Positions 28,934 to 38,412 of a stretch of DNA of 64,000 nucleotides are shown piece by piece. Under the pieces are notes generated by a model. That model searched no databases. It saw only the letters and a list, made by a program, of their open reading frames with translations, and was not told the origin of the DNA. Location of the stretch: positions 1-64,000 of the forward strand of contig CAWJRN010000010.1 of the NCBI GenBank assembly GCA_963845265.1. Reading direction: 5' to 3'. Origin of the DNA: DYRB01 sp963845265 (GTDB taxonomy: Bacteria; Pseudomonadota; Gammaproteobacteria; Chromatiales; Chromatiaceae). The translations under genes were made by a program, and so were the position numbers. Each line of letters opens with the position of its first letter. Within the stretch, counting starts at the first letter, position 1.

Positions 28934-31900
28934 TCAGCGCCGCACCAGATGCCTACCTGCACTGACGCAGCCCAAGGGAATGACCACCAGGGTCAGCAGG
29001 GTCGAGATCAGGACCCCGAACAGCAGGGAGATGGCCATGCCCTGGAAGATCGGGTCGGTCAGGATGACACTGGACCCCGCCACCAGGGCCAGGGCAGTGA
29101 TGACGATGGGCCTGGTGCGCGCCTTGCACGCACTGATCACCGCCTCATTGACCGCCAACCCCCTGGCCACCTCCTCGATGGAGAAGTCCACAAGCAGGAT
29201 CGAGTTACGGACGATGATGCCCGCCAGGGCGATGAAGCCGATCATGGAGGTGGCGGTAAAGTCCGCCCCCATGATCCAGTGACCCGGAACTATGCCCAGC
29301 AGGGTCAACGGAATCGGCGCCATGATCACCGCCGGGGTGACGAAGTTGCCGAACTCGCCCACCACCAACATGTAGATCAGCACCAGGGCGACCCCGAAGG
29401 CCAGGCCCATGTCGCGGAAGGTCTCGTAGGTGACGGTCCACTCGCCGCCCCACTCGAAGCCGGACTGACCGTTGTCCGGCGGGGCCCCGCTGAACATGGT
29501 CCCGGACAGGACCACACCGTCGGGGGTGGTGTAGCCCTGGAGCTTGTCCTCCATGGCCAACATGGGATAGAGCGGCGCCCCGAGCCGGCCGACCGCGTCG
29601 CCGACCACGTACTCCAGGGGCCGCAGGTCCTTGTGATAGACCATGGGGTCCTGGGGCGCCTTGACGAAGCGACCCAGCTCGGCCAAGGGTACGGTGCGCC
29701 CATCCGCCGTGGGGATCGGCAGGTCCGCCAGACGCGGTAACTGGGCACGCACCGCCAGCGGGACCTCGATGACGATGTAGGTCGGGGCGATCAGGCTGCC
29801 GCGCTTGACGTCACCTACCCTGAAGTCACCCATGGACATCTCCAGGTTGCGGATCACGCTGTCCACGGAGATCCCCTGGCGCACGGCCTTCTCGGCGTCG
29901 ACCTCGAAGCGCAGGACCTCATGGGGCTCCTGCATGTAGTTGTCCACGTCGGCGAGGCCCTGGGTCTCCGCGAACATTTGCGTCATGTCCCTGGCGACCT
30001 GGCGGCGCACGTCCGCGTTGGGGCCATAGATCTCGGCCACCACGGACTGCAGCACCGGCGGCCCCGGCGGCATCTCGACCACGGTGATACGCGCCCCGAC
30101 CTTACGCGCCAACGGGGTCAGCATATCGCGGGCCTCGACGGCGATCTGGTGGCTGGTGCGCTTGCGGTCATGTTTGTCCGTGAGCTGGACCTGGACCTCG
30201 CCCTGCCAGGGCTTCTGGCGCAGATAGTAATGACGAACCATGCCATTGAAGTCGAAGGGCTTGGCGGCACCGGCGTAGGTCTGGATGGCGACCACCTCCG
30301 GGATCTCCCGCACCGTCTCGGCGAGCAGGCGCGCGGTGTTGATGGTCTCGCCCAGGGCCGTACCCTCTGGCATGTCGAGCACTACACCAAACTCCGGCTT
30401 GTTGTCGAAGGGCAGCATCTTGAAAGGTACCGCCTTAAGGTAGAACAGCAGCATGGAGCCGAAGAAGGCCCCCACCAGGACGAACAGGAACAGCCAGCCC
30501 AGGGACCGGCGCTCGATAAGCGGGAGCAGGATGCGGCGGAACAACCCGTCCAGGGCATTGGCTGTCTTGTGCTCGGCAACCTCAGCCTTGCGCAGGGCCT
30601 TGAGGCTCGGCTTGATACGCATGGCCAACCAGGGGGTGAAGGCAAAGGCGGCGAACAGGGAGAACAGCATGGCCGTCGAGCCCAGGGCCGGGATCGGCTG
30701 CATATAGGGCCCCATGAGCCCTGAGACGAAGCCCATGGGCAGCAGGGCCGCGACCACGGTGAAGGTGGCGATAATGGTCGGATTGCCCACCTCCGCAACC
30801 GCCGCAACCGCGGTATCGGTATCGGTTTCGCCCTTGATGAGCCAACGCCGGTAGATGTTCTCCACTACCACGATAGCATCGTCCACCAGGATGCCAATGG
30901 AGAAGATGAGTGCGAACAGACTCACCCGGTCGATAGTGTAGCCCATCAGCCAGGCGGAGAAGACGGTCATCAGCAGTACCACCGGGATGACCAGGGTCAC
31001 CACCACCGCCGGCTTCCAGCCCAGGGCCAACAGGACCAGCACGGTCACAGCCCCGGTGGCGACGAACAGCTTGAAGATCAGCTCATTGACCTTGGCATTG
31101 GCGCTCTCGCCGTAGTTGCGGGTGACCTCCACCTTGACGTTGTCCGGGATCAGCTCACCCTTGAGGGCTGCAACCTTGGCCAGGATGGCGTTGGCCACGG
31201 TAACACCATTGCTGCCGGGCTTCTTGGCGATGGCGATGGTCACCGCGGGCAGCCCCTCCGCCTTGACCTCAGGCTCGGGGTAGCTGGGCCCCGTGTAATA
31301 GTTGACCTGCTTGCGGTAGTCCTCCGGGGCCAGGGTCACGTCGGCCACGTCGCGCACATACACCGGGGTCCCAGCGCGGCTGCCCACCACCAGGCGCTCC
31401 ACGTCCTGGGCGCTGGTAAGGAAGGAGCCCGTGTAGACCGTGAAATAACCGTCCGGGGTCTCGACACTACCCGTGCGGCGCTCGCCGTTGGCCGTCTTGA
31501 TGGTCTGGGCGAGCTGATCGAGGGTCACCCCGTAGCCCGCCAGGCGCTGGGGCGCCACCGCCACGCGGATCTGTTCGGGACGCCCGCCGACGACGAAGCC
31601 CTGGCCCGTGTCCTTGATCTGGGCCAGGTTCTGCAACAGCTTGTCCGCCAGGGAGCGCATGGCCGCGTCGTCGATGGCGTCGGACCACAGTGTCAAAGTC
31701 ACCGAGGGCACGTCGTCGATGCCCTTGGGTCGCACCAGGGGCGGCATGACGCCTGGGGGCATGGCGTCCAGGTTGGACTGGATCTTGTCGTGGACCTTGA
31801 GCACCGAGGGGCCCATCTCCTCGCCGACCTCGAAGCGCACCGTGATGACGCCCTGCTCGCGCTCGGAGGCCGAGTAGACGTGTTTAACGCCAGGGATCTC

Positions 31901-32182
31901 GCTCAACAGGCGCTCCAGGGGCGCGATGGCCAGGCTGACCACCTGCTCCGTCGAGGCCCCGGGGGACTGCACGAAGACGTCGATCATTGGCACCGAGATC
32001 TGCGGGTCCTCCTGGCGCGGCGTGGCCATGAGCCCGAGCAGACCCATGCCTAGCATGGCGAAGAACAGCAGAGGCGAGAGCGGCGAGTGGATGAAGGTCT
32101 TGGCGGTCCAGCCGGCGAGGCCGAGCCCGCCGTGGTGGCCGGCTGCGGCCGGCGCCGTGTGGGAATCTTGGTGGTCGGACAT
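28934..32182 (-). CDS. RND efflux transporter permease subunit
   Basis: The 1082-residue protein is a complete inner-membrane RND pump: a first membrane helix near residue 30, periplasmic porter domains (EQVVSLAIAPLERLLSEIPG near residue 95), central helices with the family region SIGILVDDAIVVVENIYRR (Asp-Asp pair in TM4), and a second half with GFIALAGIIVRNSILLVDFS. Such pumps use the proton gradient to export drugs, metals or other small molecules. The narrow HAE1 versus metal subtype is not clear. The ATG at 32182 is chosen for MSDHQDSH and the purine-rich AGGCGACTC before it. It is preceded by the adaptor gene, with a palindromic element in the gap. Confidence 0.9.
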   Translation of the reverse strand: MSDHQDSHTAPAAAGHHGGLGLAGWTAKTFIHSPLSPLLFFAMLGMGLLGLMATPRQEDPQISVPMIDVFVQSPGASTEQVVSLAIAPLERLLSEIPGVKHVYSASEREQGVITVRFEVGEEMGPSVLKVHDKIQSNLDAMPPGVMPPLVRPKGIDDVPSVTLTLWSDAIDDAAMRSLADKLLQNLAQIKDTGQGFVVGGRPEQIRVAVAPQRLAGYGVTLDQLAQTIKTANGERRTGSVETPDGYFTVYTGSFLTSAQDVERLVVGSRAGTPVYVRDVADVTLAPEDYRKQVNYYTGPSYPEPEVKAEGLPAVTIAIAKKPGSNGVTVANAILAKVAALKGELIPDNVKVEVTRNYGESANAKVNELIFKLFVATGAVTVLVLLALGWKPAVVVTLVIPVVLLMTVFSAWLMGYTIDRVSLFALIFSIGILVDDAIVVVENIYRRWLIKGETDTDTAVAAVAEVGNPTIIATFTVVAALLPMGFVSGLMGPYMQPIPALGSTAMLFSLFAAFAFTPWLAMRIKPSLKALRKAEVAEHKTANALDGLFRRILLPLIERRSLGWLFLFVLVGAFFGSMLLFYLKAVPFKMLPFDNKPEFGVVLDMPEGTALGETINTARLLAETVREIPEVVAIQTYAGAAKPFDFNGMVRHYYLRQKPWQGEVQVQLTDKHDRKRTSHQIAVEARDMLTPLARKVGARITVVEMPPGPPVLQSVVAEIYGPNADVRRQVARDMTQMFAETQGLADVDNYMQEPHEVLRFEVDAEKAVRQGISVDSVIRNLEMSMGDFRVGDVKRGSLIAPTYIVIEVPLAVRAQLPRLADLPIPTADGRTVPLAELGRFVKAPQDPMVYHKDLRPLEYVVGDAVGRLGAPLYPMLAMEDKLQGYTTPDGVVLSGTMFSGAPPDNGQSGFEWGGEWTVTYETFRDMGLAFGVALVLIYMLVVGEFGNFVTPAVIMAPIPLTLLGIVPGHWIMGADFTATSMIGFIALAGIIVRNSILLVDFSIEEVARGLAVNEAVISACKARTRPIVITALALVAGSSVILTDPIFQGMAISLLFGVLISTLLTLVVIPLGCVSAGRHLVRR

Positions 32183-32270
32183 CTTTGAGTCGCCTCTAAA
32201 ACTGTGGGCGTCGGATAGTCCCCGGGGCAAGTGCAGCCCGGGGTCCCTGAATTAAGGTGCAGCGTTTCCG

Positions 32271-32357
32271 CGTAGGGTGCGGTGAGGAACGAACCGCACC
32301 ATGGCGCCGACACGGAGCTTCGGTTCGGTGCGGTTCGCAAGCCCACCGCACCCTACG
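32271..32357. repeat. hyphenated inverted repeat, CGTAGGGTGCGGTG arms
   Basis: CGTAGGGTGCGGTG (32271-32284) is an exact reverse complement of CACCGCACCCTACG (32344-32357). The interior holds a second pair, GAACGAACCGCACC facing GGTGCGGTTCG. The 87-bp element sits in the gap between the RND adaptor and permease genes, where it could form a stable mRNA hairpin. Confidence 0.65.
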
Positions 32358-32425
32358 GCGCTCATGCTCCGGGGTGTCGGCACACAAAGGCCAATAGGTC
32401 AGCAGCGCACCGATGCTCGCTCAGA

Positions 32426-33593
32426 TCACTGGCTGACCAGCACCCGCTCGCCGCCGCGCAGCCCGGTCAGCACCGAGACCTCGTCGCCCACCTGCTCACC
32501 CAGGCGCAGCAGGTTGAGCCGCGGCTCGCCCTGGGGGTCCATCACATAGACCATCGGCAGGCCACCGCGCCAGACCACCGCGGCCATGGGGATCACGGGC
32601 AGGGCATCGCCGGAGCGCGCCCTACCTGGGGCCTCGGGAATCATGACATCCGCATACATGCCCGCCTTGGCCGGGGTGCCCGGCTTGAGGTCGAACTTGA
32701 CCCGCACCGTGTGACGGGTGGCATCGGCCATGGGAAAGACCTGCGCCACCCTGGCCTCGGCCACGGTCTGCTTGGCGTCGTCCAGACGCACCTGGGTCAT
32801 GGCGCCAGGTTGCAAGGACCCAGCCAGACGGGTCGGGACATCCGCCTGGACCTGAAGCTGGTCCATCTTGGCGAAGCTCAGCAGGGGCTGGCCGGGCTGC
32901 ACCGTATCGCCCTGGTTCACGTGCTTCTGGGTGATGTAGCCGCCAAAGGGGGCGATGCTCTTGGTGTCCTTGAGCTTGGCGTCGATACCCTGGAGTTGGG
33001 AGCGGGCCGCGGCCACACCGGACTGGGCCTGCTCGATCTGGGAGCGGTACTGGTAAAGGGTCGCACCGCGGTGGACCTTGTTATCGCCATCGTCGCCCAT
33101 GAATGGCATGGGCATCATCTGGGACATCATGTTGCCGCTTTGCTTCGGGGTCGGGTTCTCGCGCTCGCGGTCATACTGGACCCCTGCGTTGCGATAGGCC
33201 GACTCCGCCGTGCGGATCTGCGCCAGGGCCGCCTGGCGCTGGGCCAGCAGGGACGACTCGTCGAGGGCGGCCAGCACCTTGCCTTGATCGAAGTAGTCGC
33301 CCTCTGACCCGGCGAGGAACTGGACGCTACCCGGCATCTGGGCGGTAAAGGTGATCTCCTCTACCGGGACCACGGTCCCGCCCACCGTGGCCGCACCACC
33401 CACCGCGCGCCGCTCCACCGTTACCCAGGTGCCGGCCGGACCCTGCGCAGGCGCCCCCGCACCTGCTCCGGCCGGGTAGCCCGGTGGTGGCGGGGGCGGA
33501 GCCATCTCGGAGCCCGGGTACTGGGCCGCTGACACCCTGGGCGAGACAAAGGAGACAGGCGGCAAAAAACAGGCGTGAGGGGGATTGCATCAT
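32426..33593 (-). CDS. RND efflux periplasmic adaptor (MFP) subunit (frameshift in signal region)
   Basis: The mature part has the membrane-fusion-protein plan: a beta-barrel/lipoyl start (GGTVVPVEEITFTAQMPGSV), a helical hairpin of about 100 residues (LLAQRQAALAQIRTAESAY), the second lipoyl half (SIAPFGGYITQKHVNQGD) and C-terminal barrels. The natural start is probably the ATG at 33593 (MMQSPSRLFFAACLLCLAQG, a signal peptide preceded by GAGGACC), but one base must be dropped near 33535 to join it to SAAQYPGSEM. A proline-rich linker follows the signal. It would connect the permease to an outer-membrane channel; no channel gene is adjacent. Confidence 0.8.
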
Positions 33594-33735
33594 GGTCCTC
33601 GGTTCGTTTCCGTGGTGGTACTGTGCCGGGGCGGCGGCGGGCGGCTGAGGGCCGGCAGGATAACAAAGGCCCCGGCCACTGGCGAGGATGAGCGGCGGGC
33701 AGAAGACTGGTGGCGACACCCGACAGGACGCAGCC

Positions 33736-34431
33736 TCAGTCGCGGCGAGCGGTCAGGCGGCTACCGACCAGGATCGCCACGATGACGGCGATATAGAACT
33801 GCCCCACGATGGCCTCCAGGTAGACAAAGAAGCGCGCCAAGGGCGTCACCGGCAGGATATCGCCGAAGCCCAGGGTGGTGAGGCAGACAAAGCTGAAATA
33901 GACCAGATCCGCATCCACAGCCCGGACGGGCTCGAACCCCAGGCCTTGGAAGGCCAGCGGATCGACGTGCAGAGATCAGGCTGTAGAGCACCGCCCAGAT
34001 CAAGCCCAACAGAAGGTAGACGCACAGGGCCCCGATCAGCTTGTTGCCGTCCACCGGCGTCCCCGAGAAGATCTCGTGACGGATGGCGATCCAGGCGGAC
34101 ATGGCGAGAAATAGGAGCAGGATGATCTGCCCCACCAGGCCGTAGCCCACCCCCTCGAGGACGAAGCTCGCGACGGTCGTCGCAGCCAGGGCAAGCAGAA
34201 GCCCCACCCCGAGTACGCCCATTCGCTGCGCCCCCGGATGCCCCAGGTACCCACCGCAAGGGTGAGGATCGTCGCCGCATCCACGAGATGCTCGGCATAG
34301 GTCAGGGCGAACTGATCCGCTGCCGCGGTCACCAGCAACAGGACCAGCAGCGCCCAGGTCAGGTGGGCGAAGTTGTCCTGATGGGAGACGCGCAGCTGGT
34401 GAGGTCTTTGATTGCCTCTATCCGAAGTCAT
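33736..34431 (-). pseudogene. potassium channel family gene, two frameshifts
   Basis: Three reading frames join into one channel: MTSDRGNQRPHQLRVSHQDN with the first helices (from 34431), MGVLGVGLLLALAATTVASF with further helices, and VDADLVYFSFVCLTTLGFGD with the pore. Frame changes fall near 34215 and 33975. The selectivity filter is TLGFGDILP, with Phe in place of the Tyr of GYGD. The fold is a relative of the intact channel at 2476-3177 (same order of helices and similar YFSFV-LTTLG sequence). The broken state may reflect real decay. Confidence 0.65.
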
Positions 34432-34503
34432 CGGCAGTATCCCAACCGCTTGAAGATGAAGCCTCGCTAGTACCCGCGTGGCGCAAGTCCTCCCGACCAC
34501 AGC

Positions 34504-34593
34504 AGGGTGGATAAGCGAAGCGCATCCACCGAGGGCACGCCGGTGGACCGCTCAGCAAACTCCCGACACAGCGGCATGCGCCTTATCCACCCT
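34504..34593. repeat. hyphenated inverted repeat, AGGGTGGATAAG arms
   Basis: AGGGTGGATAAG (34504-34515) is an exact reverse complement of CTTATCCACCCT (34582-34593). The neighbouring inner sequence GCGAAGCGCATCCACC partly repeats the arm in inverted form. It lies between the broken channel gene and the cytochrome b gene. Confidence 0.6.
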
Positions 34594-34620
34594 ACAGATG
34601 TCCGGTCACGGGTACGGCAC

Positions 34621-35223
34621 CTAGACCTCCTCGTACCCGTCCGTAAACATGGCTCTGAGGTACGAGTACCAGGGCTTGCCGGTGGTGCCGGCCATGTAGA
34701 CGTGGACGATCAGGAACAAGATCAGGGCAAAGGCCGCCGCCACATGCACCCAGGCGACCCAGGCCAGGGGCAGCACCGGCCCCAGGGCCGTGGGACTCCA
34801 GTCCACGTAGAAGAGCAGCAGCAACCCGGAGGTCCAAAGGGCCGGCGCAATGGCCAGCTTGAAGCCGAAGTAGGCCAACCGCTGCAAGGGGTTGTGCTTG
34901 GCGCTCACGGTCATGGTATAGGGCTTGGTCTCGCCGGAGAAGATGCCGTAGGCGTAATAGAGCACCATAGGCATCAGGCCCTTGCCGGTCGGGACGTACT
35001 GGCGCCACTCGCCGGTGGTTAGATCCCAGAAGATGGCCAACACCCAGAGCCCGATCAGCGACAGGGCCAGCACGATGTGGATATTCAGGGCCTGCTCGAA
35101 GGGCAGCACCAACCAGGTCCCATGGATATTGAACCCGGTAAACAACAGGCCGCCGATGAGCAGCAACTGGGCCAGATGCCAGAAGCGCTCGAAGCCCGAG
35201 AACAGCTTGACTCTTGTGGTCAT
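34621..35223 (-). CDS. b-type cytochrome, quinol-oxidizing membrane subunit
   Basis: The 200-residue membrane protein has four helices with candidate heme ligands in FERFWHLAQLL, ALNIHIVLAL, WVAWVHVAAA and LIVHVYMAG. It resembles the cytochrome b subunit of thiosulfate or tetrathionate reductases (PhsC-like). It starts 11 bases after the octaheme cytochrome gene on the same strand. Together they should pass electrons from the quinol pool to the periplasmic octaheme enzyme. Confidence 0.82.
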   Translation of the reverse strand: MTTRVKLFSGFERFWHLAQLLLIGGLLFTGFNIHGTWLVLPFEQALNIHIVLALSLIGLWVLAIFWDLTTGEWRQYVPTGKGLMPMVLYYAYGIFSGETKPYTMTVSAKHNPLQRLAYFGFKLAIAPALWTSGLLLLFYVDWSPTALGPVLPLAWVAWVHVAAAFALILFLIVHVYMAGTTGKPWYSYLRAMFTDGYEEV

Positions 35224-35234
35224 GTCAACCTCCT

Positions 35235-36839
35235 TCAGGCCTTGCGGCGGCTAGCGATGAGACGAGCCAGGCCGTGCAGCAGCACGCCAGCCAGGGTAGC
35301 GGCGATCAGCAACCAGCCGATGCGGTCGATCCAGGGGTGGGCGTCGCGCCCCGGCATGTAGAAGCCGGTCAGGCTCGCCAGACGCCCGTCCTGGCTGTGA
35401 CAGCCGTCACAGGCCAACGCCTGCTCCTTGGGGGCGACCATGTGGGTGATGGGCCAGTACATGCGCGTCTCCACGAAGTCGTAGTGACCACTGTAATCGC
35501 CCTCGGTCTGCCCAACCTCCTTGGCCATGCGCATGCCGGCACGCAGGGCCTTGTCCCAGTCGTAGGACTTCCAATAGGCTTCCTCGTCCTTGCCGAACAG
35601 GTGGCTGACCAGCAGGGTCTTGTTCTCGGTGTCGTAGGGTTGCTTGCCGCGCATCACTTTGAAGGGCCAGATGCGCGCCTTGGGATCGCCGTGGGAACCC
35701 TGGATGCTGTTGATCTCCACGGGCGGATTCAGGGCGTCGATCTGATCGGACAACAGGGAGTAGCGCACCTGGCCGTCAAACCAGAAGTACTCCGGGGTCA
35801 CGTTTTCTTCCCAGGTGAAGTCGCCCTTCATGCCGTTGTAGGAGACATTGCCCGCGGCATCCTTCTTCTTCAGTGGCTTGCCGTCCTCACCCTTCTGGCC
35901 GGCGGTGGACCAATCCCACCAGGTCTTGGTCGCCTTGCCGCCGCGGGCGAAGGCCGGGATGTGGCAGGTCTGGCAAGCGACCTTGTCCGCATGGGCGTTG
36001 AGCCGGTCGTTGAGGTCCACGGGGTGCGGGGTGCTGCCGTGGCAGGACTCGCAGGTGCCATAGGTCTCTTTGACCCCGGGCACGGCGATGCCGGTCGTGT
36101 CCTTGGCCGTGACCTGGTAGCGACTCCCGGTGGGCTGGTGGTTGGTGAAGGTGTGGCAGGTAGCGCAGCTGTAGTCGAGCCCGTCTACCGCCATGTGCAC
36201 ATCCAAGGCCTTGTCCGGGTTGGCCAGGGAGGTATCGATGTCGCCGTGCTTGACCCCGTCCCCGCCCCCGCCGGAGAAGTGGCAGGCCCCACAGGTCGCG
36301 CGGCTGGTCTTGCCTACATGCTGGGCGACCTTGACCAGATCCACGGCCTTGACCGGCTTGCCCGCGAACTTGGTATCTTCATAGGCCGGGTGCCCGGCCC
36401 CGGTGGGGAACTTCTTGTAGCTCCCGGTGGTGTCATGGCAGACCAGACAGTCCACATTCTGCTCGGCGCTGAAGTCGAAGCTGCCGTCCTTCCAACCGTA
36501 GCCCACGTGACAACTGGTGCACCGCGGGTAATTGGAGGTGATGGCCACGCAGTAGCTGTTCACCACATGCTTCTTACCGAGGCGTTGCCCCGTGTCCGGG
36601 TTGTTCAGCTCCCAGGTCCAGTGGATGGACCCCTGGACCTGCTTGGCCGCCTCCGTGTGGCAGCCGATACAGGCCTGCGTCACCTCGGGTCCGCTAGCGA
36701 AGGGCCCCTGCAGCTCCTTTAGCTTGCTGTGGTCAGTGGTGGACACCTGTGGCGTCGGTGGCGCCGCGGGGGCCTGGGCCATGCCCACTACCAAACACAG
36801 GGAACCGAGCCAAACGGCAACGGCCTTGGGACTGAACAT
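35235..36839 (-). CDS. octaheme tetrathionate reductase-family cytochrome
   Basis: The 534-residue protein has a signal peptide and eight CxxCH heme motifs: CIGCH, CTSCH, CLVCH, CGACH, CATCH, CESCH, CQTCH and CDGCH. Eight hemes with this spacing and the motif-rich N-terminal two-thirds match the octaheme tetrathionate reductase (OTR) family; a C-terminal membrane anchor (WLLIAATLAGVLLHGLARL) keeps it in the inner membrane. OTR proteins reduce tetrathionate and, in vitro, nitrite and hydroxylamine. The ATG at 36839 follows a GGGGGTG site. In a sulfur bacterium it fits handling of tetrathionate made during sulfide and thiosulfate oxidation. Confidence 0.88.
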   Translation of the reverse strand: MFSPKAVAVWLGSLCLVVGMAQAPAAPPTPQVSTTDHSKLKELQGPFASGPEVTQACIGCHTEAAKQVQGSIHWTWELNNPDTGQRLGKKHVVNSYCVAITSNYPRCTSCHVGYGWKDGSFDFSAEQNVDCLVCHDTTGSYKKFPTGAGHPAYEDTKFAGKPVKAVDLVKVAQHVGKTSRATCGACHFSGGGGDGVKHGDIDTSLANPDKALDVHMAVDGLDYSCATCHTFTNHQPTGSRYQVTAKDTTGIAVPGVKETYGTCESCHGSTPHPVDLNDRLNAHADKVACQTCHIPAFARGGKATKTWWDWSTAGQKGEDGKPLKKKDAAGNVSYNGMKGDFTWEENVTPEYFWFDGQVRYSLLSDQIDALNPPVEINSIQGSHGDPKARIWPFKVMRGKQPYDTENKTLLVSHLFGKDEEAYWKSYDWDKALRAGMRMAKEVGQTEGDYSGHYDFVETRMYWPITHMVAPKEQALACDGCHSQDGRLASLTGFYMPGRDAHPWIDRIGWLLIAATLAGVLLHGLARLIASRRKA

Positions 36840-37210
36840 TTGACACCCCCTGGAATCAACGGATATGCAGACCCCGGTCAGGCCTGCGATGGCGGTTCGG
36901 CAACGGGCCCCCGGGGTCTTGTGACCAACCCCTCGGATCACCGGCAGCCGACGGTGGCCACGGCAACAACCCTGAGTACTAACCCGGCGTCAAGGATACC
37001 CACTCGACCCGGTGGCGAACCCTGGCCCAGGTCAACCGAACTGGAAATATCCTGGCCAAACACGATGAACCCCAGAAGACCGGTTCGGCCGCGAATGAAC
37101 GCAAATAGACAAGGGCTTTGCGTCAGCGGCCTGTTCCTGCGGTGTAGTGCCGACCCATTGGCCGCGCAACTTGGTCGACGTCTCCTGGTAACCGGACGGC
37201 AGAACCGGCG
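36840..37210. other. intergenic region without a supported gene
   Basis: About 370 bases show no gene. A piece of the GCGAATGAACGCAAATAGAC type (37093-37112) recurs near 27111-27130. The promoter of the octaheme cytochrome should lie near 36845-36960. Confidence 0.4.
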
Positions 37211-38221
37211 TCAGCCAAAACCCCGAGGGTTGCGAAGCTGCCAGTTCCAAGCGTCGCGCACCATCTCGGCGATACCGAACTCGGCGCGCCAACCCAACTC
37301 CTGTGCCGCGAGGGCGGGGTCGGCATAGCAGGTGGCGATGTCCCCGGGGCGACGGGCCACGACCCGGTAGGGGACCTGGCGACCGCTCGCCGCCTCGAAC
37401 GCGCGGACCATCTCCAACACGCTGTAGCCCTGCCCTGTGCCCAGGTTGTAGACGGCGACCCCAGTCCCCCGCCCCTCACGCTCCAGGGCCCTCAGGTGAC
37501 CTCGGGCCAGGTCCACCACATGGATATAGTCGCGCACCCCTGTCCCATCCGGGGTCGGGTAGTCATCACCGAAGACATCGAGCTGCGCCAGCTGACCGAT
37601 GGCGACCTGCGCCACATAGGGCATCAGGTTGTTGGGGATGCCGTTGGGGTCCTCGCCAATGCGACCGCTGGGGTGGGCCCCCACCGGGTTGAAATAGCGC
37701 AGCAGGTCGATAGACCAGGCATCGTCCGCCGAGGCGAGGTCCCGCAACACGTCTTCCACCATCAGCTTGGAACGACCGTAGGGATTGGTGGCGGAGAGGG
37801 GAAACCCCTCGCGAATCGGCACACTGGCCGGATCGCCATAGACGGTCGCCGAGGAGCTGAAGACCAGACGCTTCACCCCGGCATCGGCCATGGCCTGGCA
37901 CAGGGTCAAGGTGCCGCCGACATTGTTTGAGTAGTACTCCAGGGGGATTTGCGAGGACTCCCCAACTGCCTTGAGCCCGGCGAAGTGGATGACCGCATCG
38001 ATGGCATGCGCCCCAAAGAGCGCGTTCAGGGCGTTGCGATCACGCAGGTCGGCTTGAACGAAGCCAAGCTCCCGACCACTAATCTCCATGACCCGCCGCA
38101 GGGACTCCTGCTTGCTGTTGCAGAGATTGTCCACCACGACCACCTCGTGTCCGCCGGCGAGCAGTTCACAGCAGGTGTGACTGCCGATGTAACCGGCGCC
38201 GCCGGTGACCAGAATGCGCAT
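37211..38221 (-). CDS. galE: UDP-glucose 4-epimerase
   Basis: The 336-residue short-chain dehydrogenase family enzyme interconverts UDP-glucose and UDP-galactose. It has the NAD-binding GGAGYIGSHT (residues 7-16), VIHFAGLKAVGESS, the SSSATVYGD strand with the catalytic Ser, and the YxxxK catalytic pair in NPYGRSKLMVEDVL. The C-terminal half carries the galE features NLMPYVAQVAIG and FGDDYPTPDGTGVRDYIHV. It supplies UDP-galactose for surface polysaccharides. It is a single gene with no flanking sugar genes. Confidence 0.94.
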   Translation of the reverse strand: MRILVTGGAGYIGSHTCCELLAGGHEVVVVDNLCNSKQESLRRVMEISGRELGFVQADLRDRNALNALFGAHAIDAVIHFAGLKAVGESSQIPLEYYSNNVGGTLTLCQAMADAGVKRLVFSSSATVYGDPASVPIREGFPLSATNPYGRSKLMVEDVLRDLASADDAWSIDLLRYFNPVGAHPSGRIGEDPNGIPNNLMPYVAQVAIGQLAQLDVFGDDYPTPDGTGVRDYIHVVDLARGHLRALEREGRGTGVAVYNLGTGQGYSVLEMVRAFEAASGRQVPYRVVARRPGDIATCYADPALAAQELGWRAEFGIAEMVRDAWNWQLRNPRGFG

Positions 38222-38412
38222 AGCGTTCCCCGATTGATGGAGTGAGGGCTGGCAGTGTAGCGGAAGGCAATGGCGGTCGAAACTCAGAGCGCCCCAGTCC
38301 AGGTCACTTCACCATCCGATCCCGTCTTGGGCAAAGACGCGGCTCCCCGTTTCCCACTGACGGCCGAAATTCTTTTTCCAGGGTGAGCGTCGCCGCGGCC
38401 CGTGCCCGCGGC

